Shown here piece by piece: positions 9,706 through 18,919 of a DNA stretch of 64,000 nucleotides. Source of the stretch: JAGVSR01 sp963786675 (GTDB lineage: Bacteria > Pseudomonadota > Alphaproteobacteria > Rhizobiales > Hyphomicrobiaceae); contig CAWAZY010000002.1 of the NCBI GenBank assembly GCA_963786675.1, forward strand, positions 248,001-312,000, given 5' to 3'. Numbering within the stretch: the first letter of the stretch is position 1; every line of letters begins with the position of its first letter. A model generated the notes under the pieces. It saw only the letters and a list, made by a program, of their open reading frames with translations, searched no databases and was not told the origin of the DNA. Position numbers and translations under genes: made by a program.

Positions 9706-11088
9706 CTATTCGGCGGTCGAGGACTTCGCTGCCTTGTGGGTCCGGGCGTAAGCCCCCGCCGACAGAAGCATCGCCATCGCCGACAAGCCGACGACGGCCT
9801 GGAACCAAGTCTGCCAAACGGAATAGCTCGCCATCGTGAGGAAGATCAGCATGGCGTAGTGCGCCAGCGAGACCTGTTGCTCGCGCAGTCCCAAGGTTCC
9901 CGCGCGGCCCAACAGCGCCAGGAAGAACGCGAGTGCGGCCAGGACCCCAAGAACGCCGGTCTCATACCAAAGTTGAAGGAAGATGTTGTGAGGGTGGGCA
10001 GTGGTGCGGCGGGCCTTCACATACCCCTTTGGCTTCTCGATGGACTGGCGCGGCCGTGCTTCATCGAGCGCGCGCGTCGAATTCGTGCCAACTCCAAAAA
10101 TCGGGTTCTCCAGAACACGCTCGGCCGTATAGCCCCAAAGAATGAGCCGCGCTTGGGCTGTCCGGTGCACCCAAGGGTTGGCATGCCAGCCCGCCTTCTC
10201 GGCATACAGGCTGAAGGGCACGATCAACAGAAACAGGCCGAGGAGGATCAGCCCTACGGACCACTTCGCAAGGCGCACATTGACCAGTCCGATCAGAACG
10301 ACCACGGAACTGACGACAAGCGCCAATTGTGACGACTGATGGGTGGAGTTCGCCAGAATGGACGCGGCTGTCACAACGAGAATTGCACCGAGGATAAATC
10401 GGGTCCGCCCGTGGAACGTGGCGTAAACCCCCAGGAGGGCCGGCCAGAAGAGGCTGGAATAGGCGAACGTCGCGCGGTTGATGACGGAGTGCGACACGCG
10501 AATGATCTCGCCCGCCTCGTTCAGCCGGTAGTGCTTCTCGTAGCCAATGCGCAGCTGGGGGATCCAGGTATGGATCTGCCGTGTCAGTTCCCGATCGGTC
10601 AGCGTCTCGATGGCAATGTAGATCGACGCGATGGCCATCCCGATCACCAGGCCCTGCGTCAAGGCGATCACCGTCGCATCCGACCACCCTTTACCCATTC
10701 GCCAGACCGAAATGGCCAAAACGCCGACGAGGCCGAGGCCGAAGACTTTCAGGAACGAGTCCAGCGGTTCAACTGCCCAAATGCACGCCACCATGAGGAC
10801 CGCAATCAAAACCCCGAAGCGCTGCGTGACCGTATCGGAGCGCAGTGCTGAGGCGAGGTTGGGCCAGTCGTTGTCAGGCTGGCTATACCGCGCCTGCCAG
10901 ACGAAAGCGGTTACCAGCGTGACGACTGTGAACAGCGGCACGTAGCGGGGAAAGAAGACGAGCAAGGCGACCAACGCCGCCATCACACCGCGCACCAAGT
11001 CTAGCCTGGGTGGTTCGAGGGTCTCTCTTGAAGCGGCAGATATGCGTTCGAGAACCACCGAGAACCAGCTCCGTCGGCCATTGGCCAT
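9706..11088 (-). CDS. O-antigen ligase family protein (WaaL/Wzy-type membrane protein)
   Basis: A 460-residue polytopic membrane protein with about ten to twelve hydrophobic segments and one large non-membrane loop towards the C-terminus. The loop contains the H-P-H-N-I-F-L-Q motif, the hallmark of the Wzy_C/WaaL family, followed by a helix with W-Y-E-T-G-V-L-G. These proteins polymerise or ligate undecaprenyl-linked glycans on the periplasmic side. It is one of three such genes in the locus, so ligase and polymerase roles cannot be assigned by sequence alone. The 286 bp between its start region and the CapD-type gene's neighbour (9419-9705) holds no recognisable gene. Confidence 0.88.
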   Translation of the reverse strand: MANGRRSWFSVVLERISAASRETLEPPRLDLVRGVMAALVALLVFFPRYVPLFTVVTLVTAFVWQARYSQPDNDWPNLASALRSDTVTQRFGVLIAVLMVACIWAVEPLDSFLKVFGLGLVGVLAISVWRMGKGWSDATVIALTQGLVIGMAIASIYIAIETLTDRELTRQIHTWIPQLRIGYEKHYRLNEAGEIIRVSHSVINRATFAYSSLFWPALLGVYATFHGRTRFILGAILVVTAASILANSTHQSSQLALVVSSVVVLIGLVNVRLAKWSVGLILLGLFLLIVPFSLYAEKAGWHANPWVHRTAQARLILWGYTAERVLENPIFGVGTNSTRALDEARPRQSIEKPKGYVKARRTTAHPHNIFLQLWYETGVLGVLAALAFFLALLGRAGTLGLREQQVSLAHYAMLIFLTMASYSVWQTWFQAVVGLSAMAMLLSAGAYARTHKAAKSSTAE

Positions 11089-11173
11089 TCACACATCTAT
11101 ACTAAGTCCCAAGCGACTGGAAACGCATCGCTCGCCGCAGATCGGCATAGACACTTACAGCCCCCCGACCCAA

Positions 11174-11941
11174 TCAGGCGGCTCCAGTCGCACCACCAAT
11201 TTCAAACGTGTACCCGCGATCGTCGTAAGCCACGATTTTCAATCCGCGACGCGCGATTTCATCCGCAAGACCTTCTTCGGTCGCGGCAAACGCTACGTAC
11301 TTGCAGCCCCGCGCAATCGTGTCCGTCATACCTTCGAGAATCTGCTTTTCGGCGCCGTTTGTCGTGATGCTCACGATCTTGGGAACACCGGCACCGACCG
11401 ATGCCAGGATCGAATCCACCGAATCCACAGGAACCCGGATCTCGTCGTAGTGCCGGTCACCCAGCTGCTGATTGCTGTCTTCGACTACGTCCGCCAGAAG
11501 GTTCGACGCTGGATGTTCGGGGCTGGACAGAAAGACGAGCGTATCCTTTTTAGACCATGCGCCGGACGGTACGACCGTAACGCGGTCCTGCAGCCCCATG
11601 CGGGTCACGAACTGGCGCATGGCCGCGATATTTTCGGGATCCGGCTCAATAATAATGGTACGGCCGCGCTCGGCCATCAGAGCGAAGTAGATCGACCTCG
11701 AACGCCCGACAGCCAGGAGATCGCGCGGTGCGCCGATCTGGACCACCGTGTCGGTAGGCTCGATAAGTTTGTAGGGGTACTTGGACCGGCGCGCGGTCAA
11801 CCCGATGGCATAATTGAAGGTTGGGGGAACGCGGCGCAGCACCGCTGCGATTGGACGGGTAATGGCCCGGTAAGCCTTCCCGGACATATGCCTCTTCACG
11901 CGCAACAACAGACCGGTGTCGTCAGATACGGAGCTGCCCAA
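11174..11941 (-). CDS. FkbM-type methyltransferase-like protein with a degenerate SAM motif
   Basis: A 255-residue protein. The segment I-I-I-E-P-D-P-E-N followed by a short-helix/strand pattern, V-P-S-G-A-W, and the late D-S-I-L motif match FkbM-family methyltransferases. The expected motif I (D-x-G-A-N-x-G) is replaced by V-Q-I-G-A-P-R-D-L, so SAM binding may be altered or lost. FkbM proteins in polysaccharide clusters usually O-methylate sugars. A downstream ATG at 11887 would remove a basic N-terminal leader of 18 residues and is an alternative start. It is divergent from the flippase gene, the 285 bp between them presumably holding both promoters. Confidence 0.7.
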   Translation of the reverse strand: MGSSVSDDTGLLLRVKRHMSGKAYRAITRPIAAVLRRVPPTFNYAIGLTARRSKYPYKLIEPTDTVVQIGAPRDLLAVGRSRSIYFALMAERGRTIIIEPDPENIAAMRQFVTRMGLQDRVTVVPSGAWSKKDTLVFLSSPEHPASNLLADVVEDSNQQLGDRHYDEIRVPVDSVDSILASVGAGVPKIVSITTNGAEKQILEGMTDTIARGCKYVAFAATEEGLADEIARRGLKIVAYDDRGYTFEIGGATGAA

Positions 11942-12226
11942 TTTTCTGGCCTCGAAGCTGATAGGGGAAAGCCGGCCGACCGGTAAGAAGCCGCCCCTGA
12001 GTTGCGTCTCCTGACTATGCGACGCCCCAAGCTAAGTCAACGTTGCGAAGTCCAGCCCACATAGTAATACGCTAGGAATTGAAGCGGCTGGTCGCCCGCA
12101 TTGCCTTGACCAGAAATAAGTCAGTCAGTCCGGCCCGAGCCCTTGCTGCGACAATCTGCAACTGGGATGGGGCACCGGGTCCGGCAATCACTCGCGGTTG
12201 CCCGGGGAAACAGGAAGAAAAGCAGG

Positions 12227-13547
12227 ATGCGCGTCGGCTGGCTGCAATCCAAGTTTCTCAAAGATGTCAGCGTCGTTAGCACCGGGTCCCTGGCTGCACA
12301 TGCGATTACCGTCATCTCCGCGCCGATCCTCACACGGCTCTACACGCCTGCCGATTTTGGCGTCTTCGGCGTCTTCTTCGCCCTCACGATGGTCTTGGCT
12401 CCAGCCATAGCCGGCAAGTTCGACGAAACAATAGTCGTGGTTCACGAGGACGATGACGTGCCCAAGGCCCTCGCGCTTTCGGCTCTCACGTCGCTCTTCC
12501 TGTCTGCTCTGCTCCTCGCCGCCGCCCTGCTCGTCGCCTACGCCTACCCGGATTTCGTGGACCAGGCGGGATTGCGTAAGGTGATCCTCTTGCTGCCCGT
12601 CGCACTTGCGCTCAACGGGTTGAACAATACGGGGCTCAATCTCGCCATCAGGCAGAGGAAGTTTCAGGATGTCGCGCTCTTGAAGGCGCTTCAGGCCGCG
12701 GCGGTCGCGGTAGCCAGCATCATGTTCTACTACCTGGGAGCCACCCACATCGGCTTGGTCCTCGGGCTGGTACTTGGACTGTTCTGCTCGTTCGTGTTTC
12801 TCCTTTGGCGGCTGGGTCCCTCCCTCAGTGGCCTCAAGAGTTCTCACGACCGAAGGCCTGGCGGCTTTTGCTGTCCAGTTCAAAGCCTTTCCGCTCTATA
12901 GCGCGACGGGAACGGTCTTTGGCGGGCTCGTTGAGCAACTGCCCCTTCTGGTCATCTCGCGGTATTTTCCCTTGCCGGTCGTCGGCAATTACTCGCTCGT
13001 CGCGCGCGTTGCGTTCGCGCCGCTGGCTTTCCTGTCCGTCGCCATCGGTCACGTCAACATGCAGCGCGTGGCGAGCCTTGCCCGCAGCGGGCAGCCGATT
13101 CTGCCGTTCCTGGTTCGCGTCGTCGCGGCGTTCTCCGCGATCGTGGCCATCCCCACCGTGATCTTTGTCTTGTGGGCACCCGCCCTATTCGAACTTGTGT
13201 TTGGGGCACCCTGGAGAGATGCGGGGATCTACCTTCAAATTCTGATGCCTGCCCTCGCCATGCGGCTCATTGCGATCACGTTCGCGGGAACGATCGAGGC
13301 CACCCGGAACAACCATTTCGCGCTGACCTGGAAACTATGCGCCCTCGTTGTGACACTCGCAGTCCTCGGCATTTATGCGCCCGCCGGGCAAATCCTGGAT
13401 CTGCTGCATGCGAAAATGGTGGCAGATGTTGTGATGTACGCAATTTTCCTTGCGCTCATTGCGTATTCCGCCGCCAATCCCAAGCATCCGCCGGCCACGC
13501 CAGCCCCGTCCAATCCTGACGCCGATACTGGCGGATTAGTGGGATAA
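12227..13547 (+). pseudogene. Wzx-type oligosaccharide flippase, split by one frameshift near 12838
   Basis: The first part (12227 to about 12838) encodes an N-terminus with the S-x-A-P-I-L-T-R-L-Y-T-P-A-D-F-G-V-F pattern of the polysaccharide export (PST/MATE-like) family. The second part continues in the +1 frame with further membrane helices and ends at 13547. Joined, they give about 440 residues and twelve hydrophobic segments, normal for a lipid-linked oligosaccharide flippase that moves repeat units across the inner membrane. One extra base (or two missing) would explain the break. The ATG at 12227 has AGGA upstream and directly precedes the conserved N-terminus. Confidence 0.85.
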
Positions 13548-13592
13548 CGACACCCGACCATTGCCGAACGGTGACGCTCCCCCAAGGGGACG

Positions 13593-14501
13593 TCAGACCA
13601 ATCGGGCCGCGCGATCCGAGAAACGGCCGCGCCTCGGCAGGAAGAATAAATTCTCGTTCGCCTTCGCATTTATTGCCGGGATCGTGCGAAGCCGCCCCCC
13701 GGATTCGACCGCGATCGTGTAATCCAGGTTCTGCAATTGCGCAGCGAAGGCTTCCAGATCGACGTTCTGCCGCTCCAGCGCCTCGACGTTGTACTCCATC
13801 TGCACAACCGGGAGATCGGCCGAGGTAAAGATTTTCTCAGCGCCCCGCATCACCTGCGGCTCGAACCCTTCGACATCGATTTTGATGTAAGCGATTTGTC
13901 CAATTTTATCCTGGAGTAGATCGTCGAGCGCCTTGATTTCGATGGTCGCGCCAGCGTTGCCACCCGCATCGGCAGCTCCAGCCTTGACGTAACCGATAGC
14001 CAATTCCTTGGTGCCGGCGACCAGTGTCGCGGTTCCCGATACCGCGCCGATCCCATAGGGGCGCGCAACGATCCGCTCGCCGTATCCGTTCAGTTCAATG
14101 TTGCGCAGAAAAGTTGGGTAGATCGCCGCATTGGGCTCGAACGAAAATACCTGTCCGGCCGGGCCAACCGCCTTTGCAAGCAGCATGCTGTACCAGCCGA
14201 AATTGGCGCCCACGTCGACCGCCGTGTCACCGGGACGAACCAGCGCACGAGCAAGCGCCGACAGTTCGCGCTCGTAATCCCCCTCCAATCGGATGTGCAG
14301 GAAAACCGGCTCGCTGATGGCCTCGAATTTGTGACCATCTTTCGTGACGATTATCGCGTCCGTCAGCGGGATCTCCGAGGAGACGAGGCGCGACAGCCGG
14401 CGCTTCATCGAAATCGGCAGGATTTTCCGGACCACGGACAAGCCACTGCTGCCGATGCTTTTGGCCGTAGCTTCCACCACCTTGGCGGTAAACTTTTTCA
14501 T
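13593..14501 (-). CDS. FkbM family SAM-dependent methyltransferase
   Basis: A 302-residue protein. SAM-binding motif I V-D-V-G-A-N-F-G-W-Y lies near residue 95 and is followed by S-F-E-P-N and the late Y-I-K-I-D-V-E-G-F-E block with the conserved acidic residue. The N-terminal 90 residues form an extra helical/beta leader. Members of this family methylate hydroxyls of sugars or other small molecules; in this locus the acceptor is probably a residue of the repeat unit. I start at the ATG at 14501, preceded by GGAACGGGA. It is the intact counterpart of the degenerate FkbM-like gene at 11.2-11.9 kb. Confidence 0.88.
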   Translation of the reverse strand: MKKFTAKVVEATAKSIGSSGLSVVRKILPISMKRRLSRLVSSEIPLTDAIIVTKDGHKFEAISEPVFLHIRLEGDYERELSALARALVRPGDTAVDVGANFGWYSMLLAKAVGPAGQVFSFEPNAAIYPTFLRNIELNGYGERIVARPYGIGAVSGTATLVAGTKELAIGYVKAGAADAGGNAGATIEIKALDDLLQDKIGQIAYIKIDVEGFEPQVMRGAEKIFTSADLPVVQMEYNVEALERQNVDLEAFAAQLQNLDYTIAVESGGRLRTIPAINAKANENLFFLPRRGRFSDRAARLV

Positions 14502-14646
14502 TCCCGTTCCTCCCGCTGCGCGCGGCCTGAAGTTATGTGACGCCCATCGCGAAAAGCAAGCCGGACGCTGCAACGCCTAGCGCTATCGCGTTTTTCGAGC
14601 ATTGCGCCGTGACCGCGTACCGGACTGCTGCGCGGTTGTCATATGG

Positions 14647-16125
14647 CTAGCCCTCTGCGTCCGGCCAGGTTCTCAGCCCGAGGGCCAGGAGCATGAAGAT
14701 CGCGATGGCAGGCTGGGTAACGATGAAATAGACCTGGGTCATACACGCCATTGTCAGCATCGCGAGCAGGATTAGCGCGTTCTCACGGACTTTCCCCAAA
14801 AATGTCGCATCTCGATTGCGCCAAAGTCCAACCGCGATGCTGCACAGAAGTCCCACAAAAAACAACGTCGCCGGCAGCCCCGCCCGAAGGGCCAGATCGG
14901 TGAATTGGTTATGCGAGGGAAAGAGCCTGAGGCTGGCACCGCCTGTGCCGATTGGAATTTCGGACGATGGTACCGGTGTAAAGGCATCCCCGAAAATGGG
15001 GCGCTGACGAATGCGGTCGATGGCATGCACCATCAATTGCCAGCGCCGGGCATCGCCCCGCTCCTGAATGTCATGAAGATGCTCGGCCGACGTGACCTGC
15101 GGAACGTAGGGAGCCGGAGGTTTGGGCAGCGGCTTGGGCGCGGGCGGCTTCTGCCCCGGGCGCAGCTGAGGCGGCTTCGGCGCTGGCCTGACGGGCGGCG
15201 GCGGACGCGGCGTGGGATGAAGCACCGATGGCCCCTCGACCGAGCGCAGTGCGATGCCGGCCGCCCAATAATTCACACCCGCCCCGACGAGCACAAAGGC
15301 TCCAGCGAGGCCAATCACAGGCCAGCTCGGCGCATCGGGTACGCCCTTGACCGCGCGGTAAGCCTGGAGGCAGCTCCAGATTGCAACCGTGCCTAGGATG
15401 ACGGCGAGCCCTGTCCGGGACCAGATCGCAAATACAAACGTCGCCGATAGAAGAAAAAGAAAAAAGCCTTTCGTGCGCGTCAAAGGCGGTGCGCGCACAC
15501 TCAGGCTGGCCAGCACGACACCCAGACCGATCGCGACGATCACGGGCTGCAGGTTCTTGGCCGAATAGAAGGCTTCCTGAACGTAGCTCCAGGCTATGAT
15601 CGGCACGTAGAATTGAGCGTAATAAGCAAGTAGTCCTACGATCAGCGCAGCCGAGAGCGAGCTGGCCACGGCGAAAATGCAAAGCGCTCGGCGCACTTGA
15701 ATTTTGGTCAGTGGAAGCTGCCGCACCGCTGCAAACGTGAGAAACGGCAAGACGGACTGCACGTAGAACAACGCGTTCAGTCTCCAGTCTGGGTTGCCAT
15801 AGGCGCCATAGACCATGGCCAGCGACATCCACGCGACGGTGGAAAGTGCGAGGATGACCGGCAGATCCCAAACGAGACGCCGATGCTTCAGAACAGTGGC
15901 GGCTGCGGCGAGCAGAACCAGTGCGATACCTGCGAGAGCGATTGTGAAGCCTGACGTCGGTAGCGTGAGCTTCTCTTCGAGCGCCAACAACGGTCCAAAC
16001 GTCGGGCCAGCCGGGGTCACCACGATGTACATAGGAAGCGCGAGGAGCGCCGACATCAGATAGAGCGATGCAGCCGGAATTTTTGCACCGGGTGTAGTGG
16101 GGGCTTCGCGGCCAGACACAGTCAT
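14647..16125 (-). CDS. O-antigen ligase family membrane protein with a proline-rich periplasmic insert
   Basis: A 492-residue polytopic membrane protein with about eleven hydrophobic segments. The large loop carries P-S-H-N-Q-F-T-D, the equivalent of the Wzy_C/WaaL H-N motif, followed by A-L-R-A-G-L-P. Between a membrane segment and this motif lies an unusual stretch of about 40 residues (encoded near 15100-15230) made almost only of Pro, Lys, Arg, Ala and Gln. The insert would lie in the periplasmic loop. Function is polymerisation or ligation of lipid-linked glycan; which one is not determined. The gene is 73 bp after the frameshifted polymerase gene and probably cotranscribed with it. Confidence 0.85.
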   Translation of the reverse strand: MTVSGREAPTTPGAKIPAASLYLMSALLALPMYIVVTPAGPTFGPLLALEEKLTLPTSGFTIALAGIALVLLAAAATVLKHRRLVWDLPVILALSTVAWMSLAMVYGAYGNPDWRLNALFYVQSVLPFLTFAAVRQLPLTKIQVRRALCIFAVASSLSAALIVGLLAYYAQFYVPIIAWSYVQEAFYSAKNLQPVIVAIGLGVVLASLSVRAPPLTRTKGFFLFLLSATFVFAIWSRTGLAVILGTVAIWSCLQAYRAVKGVPDAPSWPVIGLAGAFVLVGAGVNYWAAGIALRSVEGPSVLHPTPRPPPPVRPAPKPPQLRPGQKPPAPKPLPKPPAPYVPQVTSAEHLHDIQERGDARRWQLMVHAIDRIRQRPIFGDAFTPVPSSEIPIGTGGASLRLFPSHNQFTDLALRAGLPATLFFVGLLCSIAVGLWRNRDATFLGKVRENALILLAMLTMACMTQVYFIVTQPAIAIFMLLALGLRTWPDAEG

Positions 16126-16198
16126 GAGTTCCCAGGCACCGCATCATCTACAAGGCCTGCCGAGATAGCACCTATGGCCGCCACATGCGACCACGCGC

Positions 16199-17656
16199 TC
16201 ATACCTTGGCGTCCTTTTTCAACCAGTTCCGGCTGAGGTAAAGCCCGAGCGCCAGATATTCCCACGGTCGGGATGACGTCGACAAGCGCCTTCAAAATGG
16301 CGTCGCCGAAGCTCGTCGCGAACATAATGATCGTCAGTTCGCGCGAGAACAACAGCACACAGAACGATGACAGCCGGCGAGTGAATGTTGGATCGGATCG
16401 TGTTTGAAACCAAGGCTGTCATGGCTCCGACGCCGAGGAGGGCAAACACGCCCAGCCAGCCAAAGTTCAAATCAGGATTCGGCGACGACGCTTGGAGGAA
16501 TGTTGTTTTCAGGTTGTTCAAAAATTTGGTCGGAGAGAATTGACGAGATATCCGAGAAAATCGGCTTATCTGGCCACCAGGATTTTGGGACGAACACGAA
16601 CAGCCAGCCATAGAAAGTCTGCCCGTTCAAGTACGGGAATATCCTGGGGGTCGCGTCCACAATATGCGAAGTTTTGATGAGATCGAATCCGTACCGCCCT
16701 TGCGCGAAGACTTCCAGCTTCTGGTAGACGCCGACAGGTAGAACGGTCGGTTGCTCCCACGGCTCAGCATCTGGCAAAGGCGACTGAGATTGAGATTGAG
16801 ATTGAGATTGAGACCCGTCGACGGGATCGATCTCGCCCACCACCGCCTCATAGCGAACCAGCGATGTCGCGACGATGACCGCGACGAGAATGGCGGAACA
16901 CGCGACATACATGCGCGCGCTCGCCTTGGACGGCCTGAGGCTCCACAGAATGAGGAATTCCACGATGTACAGGATCGATGTCGCCCGATTGCCCGCGAAC
17001 GTCGCCACGAGAACGGAAAGAGCGAGCGTGGCGAACAACACGATGTAGAACGTGCGGCTGGCCTTCTCACCTTGCGCGAACCACATGATCAGCATGGCGT
17101 AAAACGCGCACTTGACCAAGGTCGTCGCCTTGAAAAGCCAGTACTCCGGATAATAGAACCTCTGTGTCGCGCCCCCCGGAAGATCGTTGAACTTTTTCGC
17201 AAACATCCGGTCCGCGCCGATCCCGCCAGTCATATCGAGGAACTGCAGCAGACCGATGATCGAAAGGGCCATCACGACCAGAGATATCGCTACGATGCTT
17301 TGCGGCGCAATTTCGCGTTCGCGCAGATACGCCGAGTTGATTGTCACCGCGCGTTTGGTTTGCAGGCCCAGGAGATAGGCGCCCATCGAAAGCGTGATGA
17401 GCAGCATCCCGTAGAAGAGTATGTCCTTCGATTTCCCCATGAACATGCGATCGAGCTTGAAGCCCAGGTCGCGGATGATATCGGGCGGGCGGACGAACCA
17501 GACGTAGCCCGCCTTGAATAGAACGCTGTAGGCAAACAGGATAAAGACGAAGAACGCGGGGTCCGCTACGGAGACGCGTCCCTTGCGCCAAAAGTGGGCG
17601 GCAAACATCGCGAGGCAGAGGGCGATGAGGACACCGGTATACAGTTGCATTAGCAT
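16199..17656 (-). pseudogene. O-antigen polymerase-type membrane protein, broken by three frameshifts
   Basis: The first 385 residues are a polytopic membrane protein with a periplasmic segment reading Q-G-R-Y-G-F-D-L-I, then F-V-P-K-S-W-W-P-D-K-P, as in oligosaccharide repeat-unit polymerases. Membrane-type coding continues in a second frame (about 16495-16350), a third (about 16350-16262) and then the original frame, ending in K-K-D-A-K-V and a stop at 16199-16201. All three shifts are in the same direction, each explained by one extra base. The rebuilt protein of about 485 residues has the usual size for a Wzy-type polymerase. A (Ser-Gln) run is encoded near 16.8 kb. Confidence 0.75.
16785..16813 (+). 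repeat. Hexanucleotide microsatellite encoding (Ser-Gln)n
   Basis: The unit TGAGAT is repeated 4.8 times without error. On the minus strand it encodes a run of Ser-Gln pairs in a hydrophilic loop of the polymerase-type protein. Copy-number change would alter loop length without shifting the frame. Confidence 0.9.
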
Positions 17657-18023
17657 CTGAGGTGTCGCGCCTTCTGGTTTTCGGGGGATTTCATGCCTGA
17701 TTTGCCGCCCTGTAGATCGTTCCGGACCGCCGAGCTCGCGTCATAGCGCACCGTGGACCATGGATTTCGCCAACGATCTCATACCTATTCGGTATACGGA
17801 AACAAGGTCGCTGGCGCAGGACTGACGCAGGGCAAGCCTTAAAACCACAGCGTGCCCAAAAATCAACCAGGTCCATCCCGGAAGATTGGTGGACGATGGC
17901 AGACTTACACTTGGTACTACGCCTTGAAGATGCGAACACCTGCCCTGTGAAATGTATGATGAATGACGCATGTCAGGCACGCCATTTGGCTCCGGACCCG
18001 CACAGCACACAGCACCGAATTGC
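17657..18023. other. Intergenic region between the polymerase-type gene and cysD
   Basis: This stretch of 367 bases separates divergent genes and has no convincing coding potential. It presumably contains the promoters of both. I see no sulfur-responsive riboswitch or clear operator. A short AT-richer patch with TATTCGGTATAC lies around 17788-17800. Confidence 0.5.
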
Positions 18024-18919
18024 ATGACACCCCATCTCAAGAAGCTTGAAGCCGAATCCATTGCCATCATGCGCGAGGTGGCCGCAGAATTCCGTAAGCC
18101 GGTGATGCTCTATTCGATCGGCAAGGATTCGAGCGTGATGCTCCATCTGGCGATGAAAGCCTTTTATCCGGGCAAGCCGCCATTTCCGCTCCTCCACGTC
18201 GATACGACCTGGAAGTTCCGCGAGATGATCACCTTCCGGGACCAGACGGCCCAGCGGCTCGGCGTCGATCTCTCGTTCATATCAACGAGGAAGGCCGCGC
18301 GCGGGGCGTCAATCCCTTCACCGACGGCTCCGCGCTCCACACGCAGGTCATGAAGACGGAGGCGTTGAAGCAGGCCCTCGTCCACTACGGCTTCGACGCG
18401 GCATTCGGCGGTGCGCGCCGCGACGAGGAAAAGAGCCGCGCCAAGGAACGCATCTTCTCATTCCGCATCCGCAGCATGTCTGGGACCCGCGCAACCAGCG
18501 GCCGGAACTCTGGAATCTCTACAACACCCGGATCCGCGCGGGCGAATCGATCCGCGTCTTCCCGCTCTCGAACTGGACCGAACTCGATATCTGGACCTAC
18601 ATCCGCGAAGAGGAGATCCCGGTCGTCCCCCTCTACTTCGCCGCGGAACGTCCCGTCGTCTCGCGGGCCGGCACGCTGATCATGGTCGACGACGAACGGC
18701 TCGAGCTGCAACCTGGCGAGACGCCCGAACATGCGGCGCGTGCGCTTCAGGACGCTGGGCTGCTATCCCCTGACCGGGGCCATCGACTCCAGCTCCACCA
18801 CGCTTGACGATATCATTGCCGAAATGATGCAAGCACGGACGTCGGAACGGCAAGGGCGGCTGATCGACAGCGACGACTCCGCGTCCATGGAAAAGAAGAA
18901 GCGGGAGGGCTATTTCTGA
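18024..18919 (+). pseudogene. cysD: Sulfate adenylyltransferase subunit 2 (CysD), with three frameshifts
   Basis: CysD is the ATP-pyrophosphatase-type subunit that makes adenosine 5'-phosphosulfate with CysN. The N-terminal L-E-A-E-S-I-x-I-M-R-E, the S-I-G-K-D-S-S-V-M PP-loop, then H-I-N-E-E-G, G-G-A-R-R-D-E-E-K-S-R-A-K-E-R and the C-terminal R-F-R-T-L-G-C-Y-P-L-T-G block are all present but spread over three frames. Breaks lie near 18275, 18466 and 18745. The first two behave like missing bases and the third like an extra base. The stop overlaps the cysN-cysC start as TGATG, the normal operon arrangement. The residual similarity over its whole length suggests sequence error or very recent damage. 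Confidence 0.9.

Noticed and set aside
16785..16813. Short repeats as a CRISPR array
   Set aside because: Six-base units without spacers in a coding region; no cas genes. No CRISPR array is present in the window.
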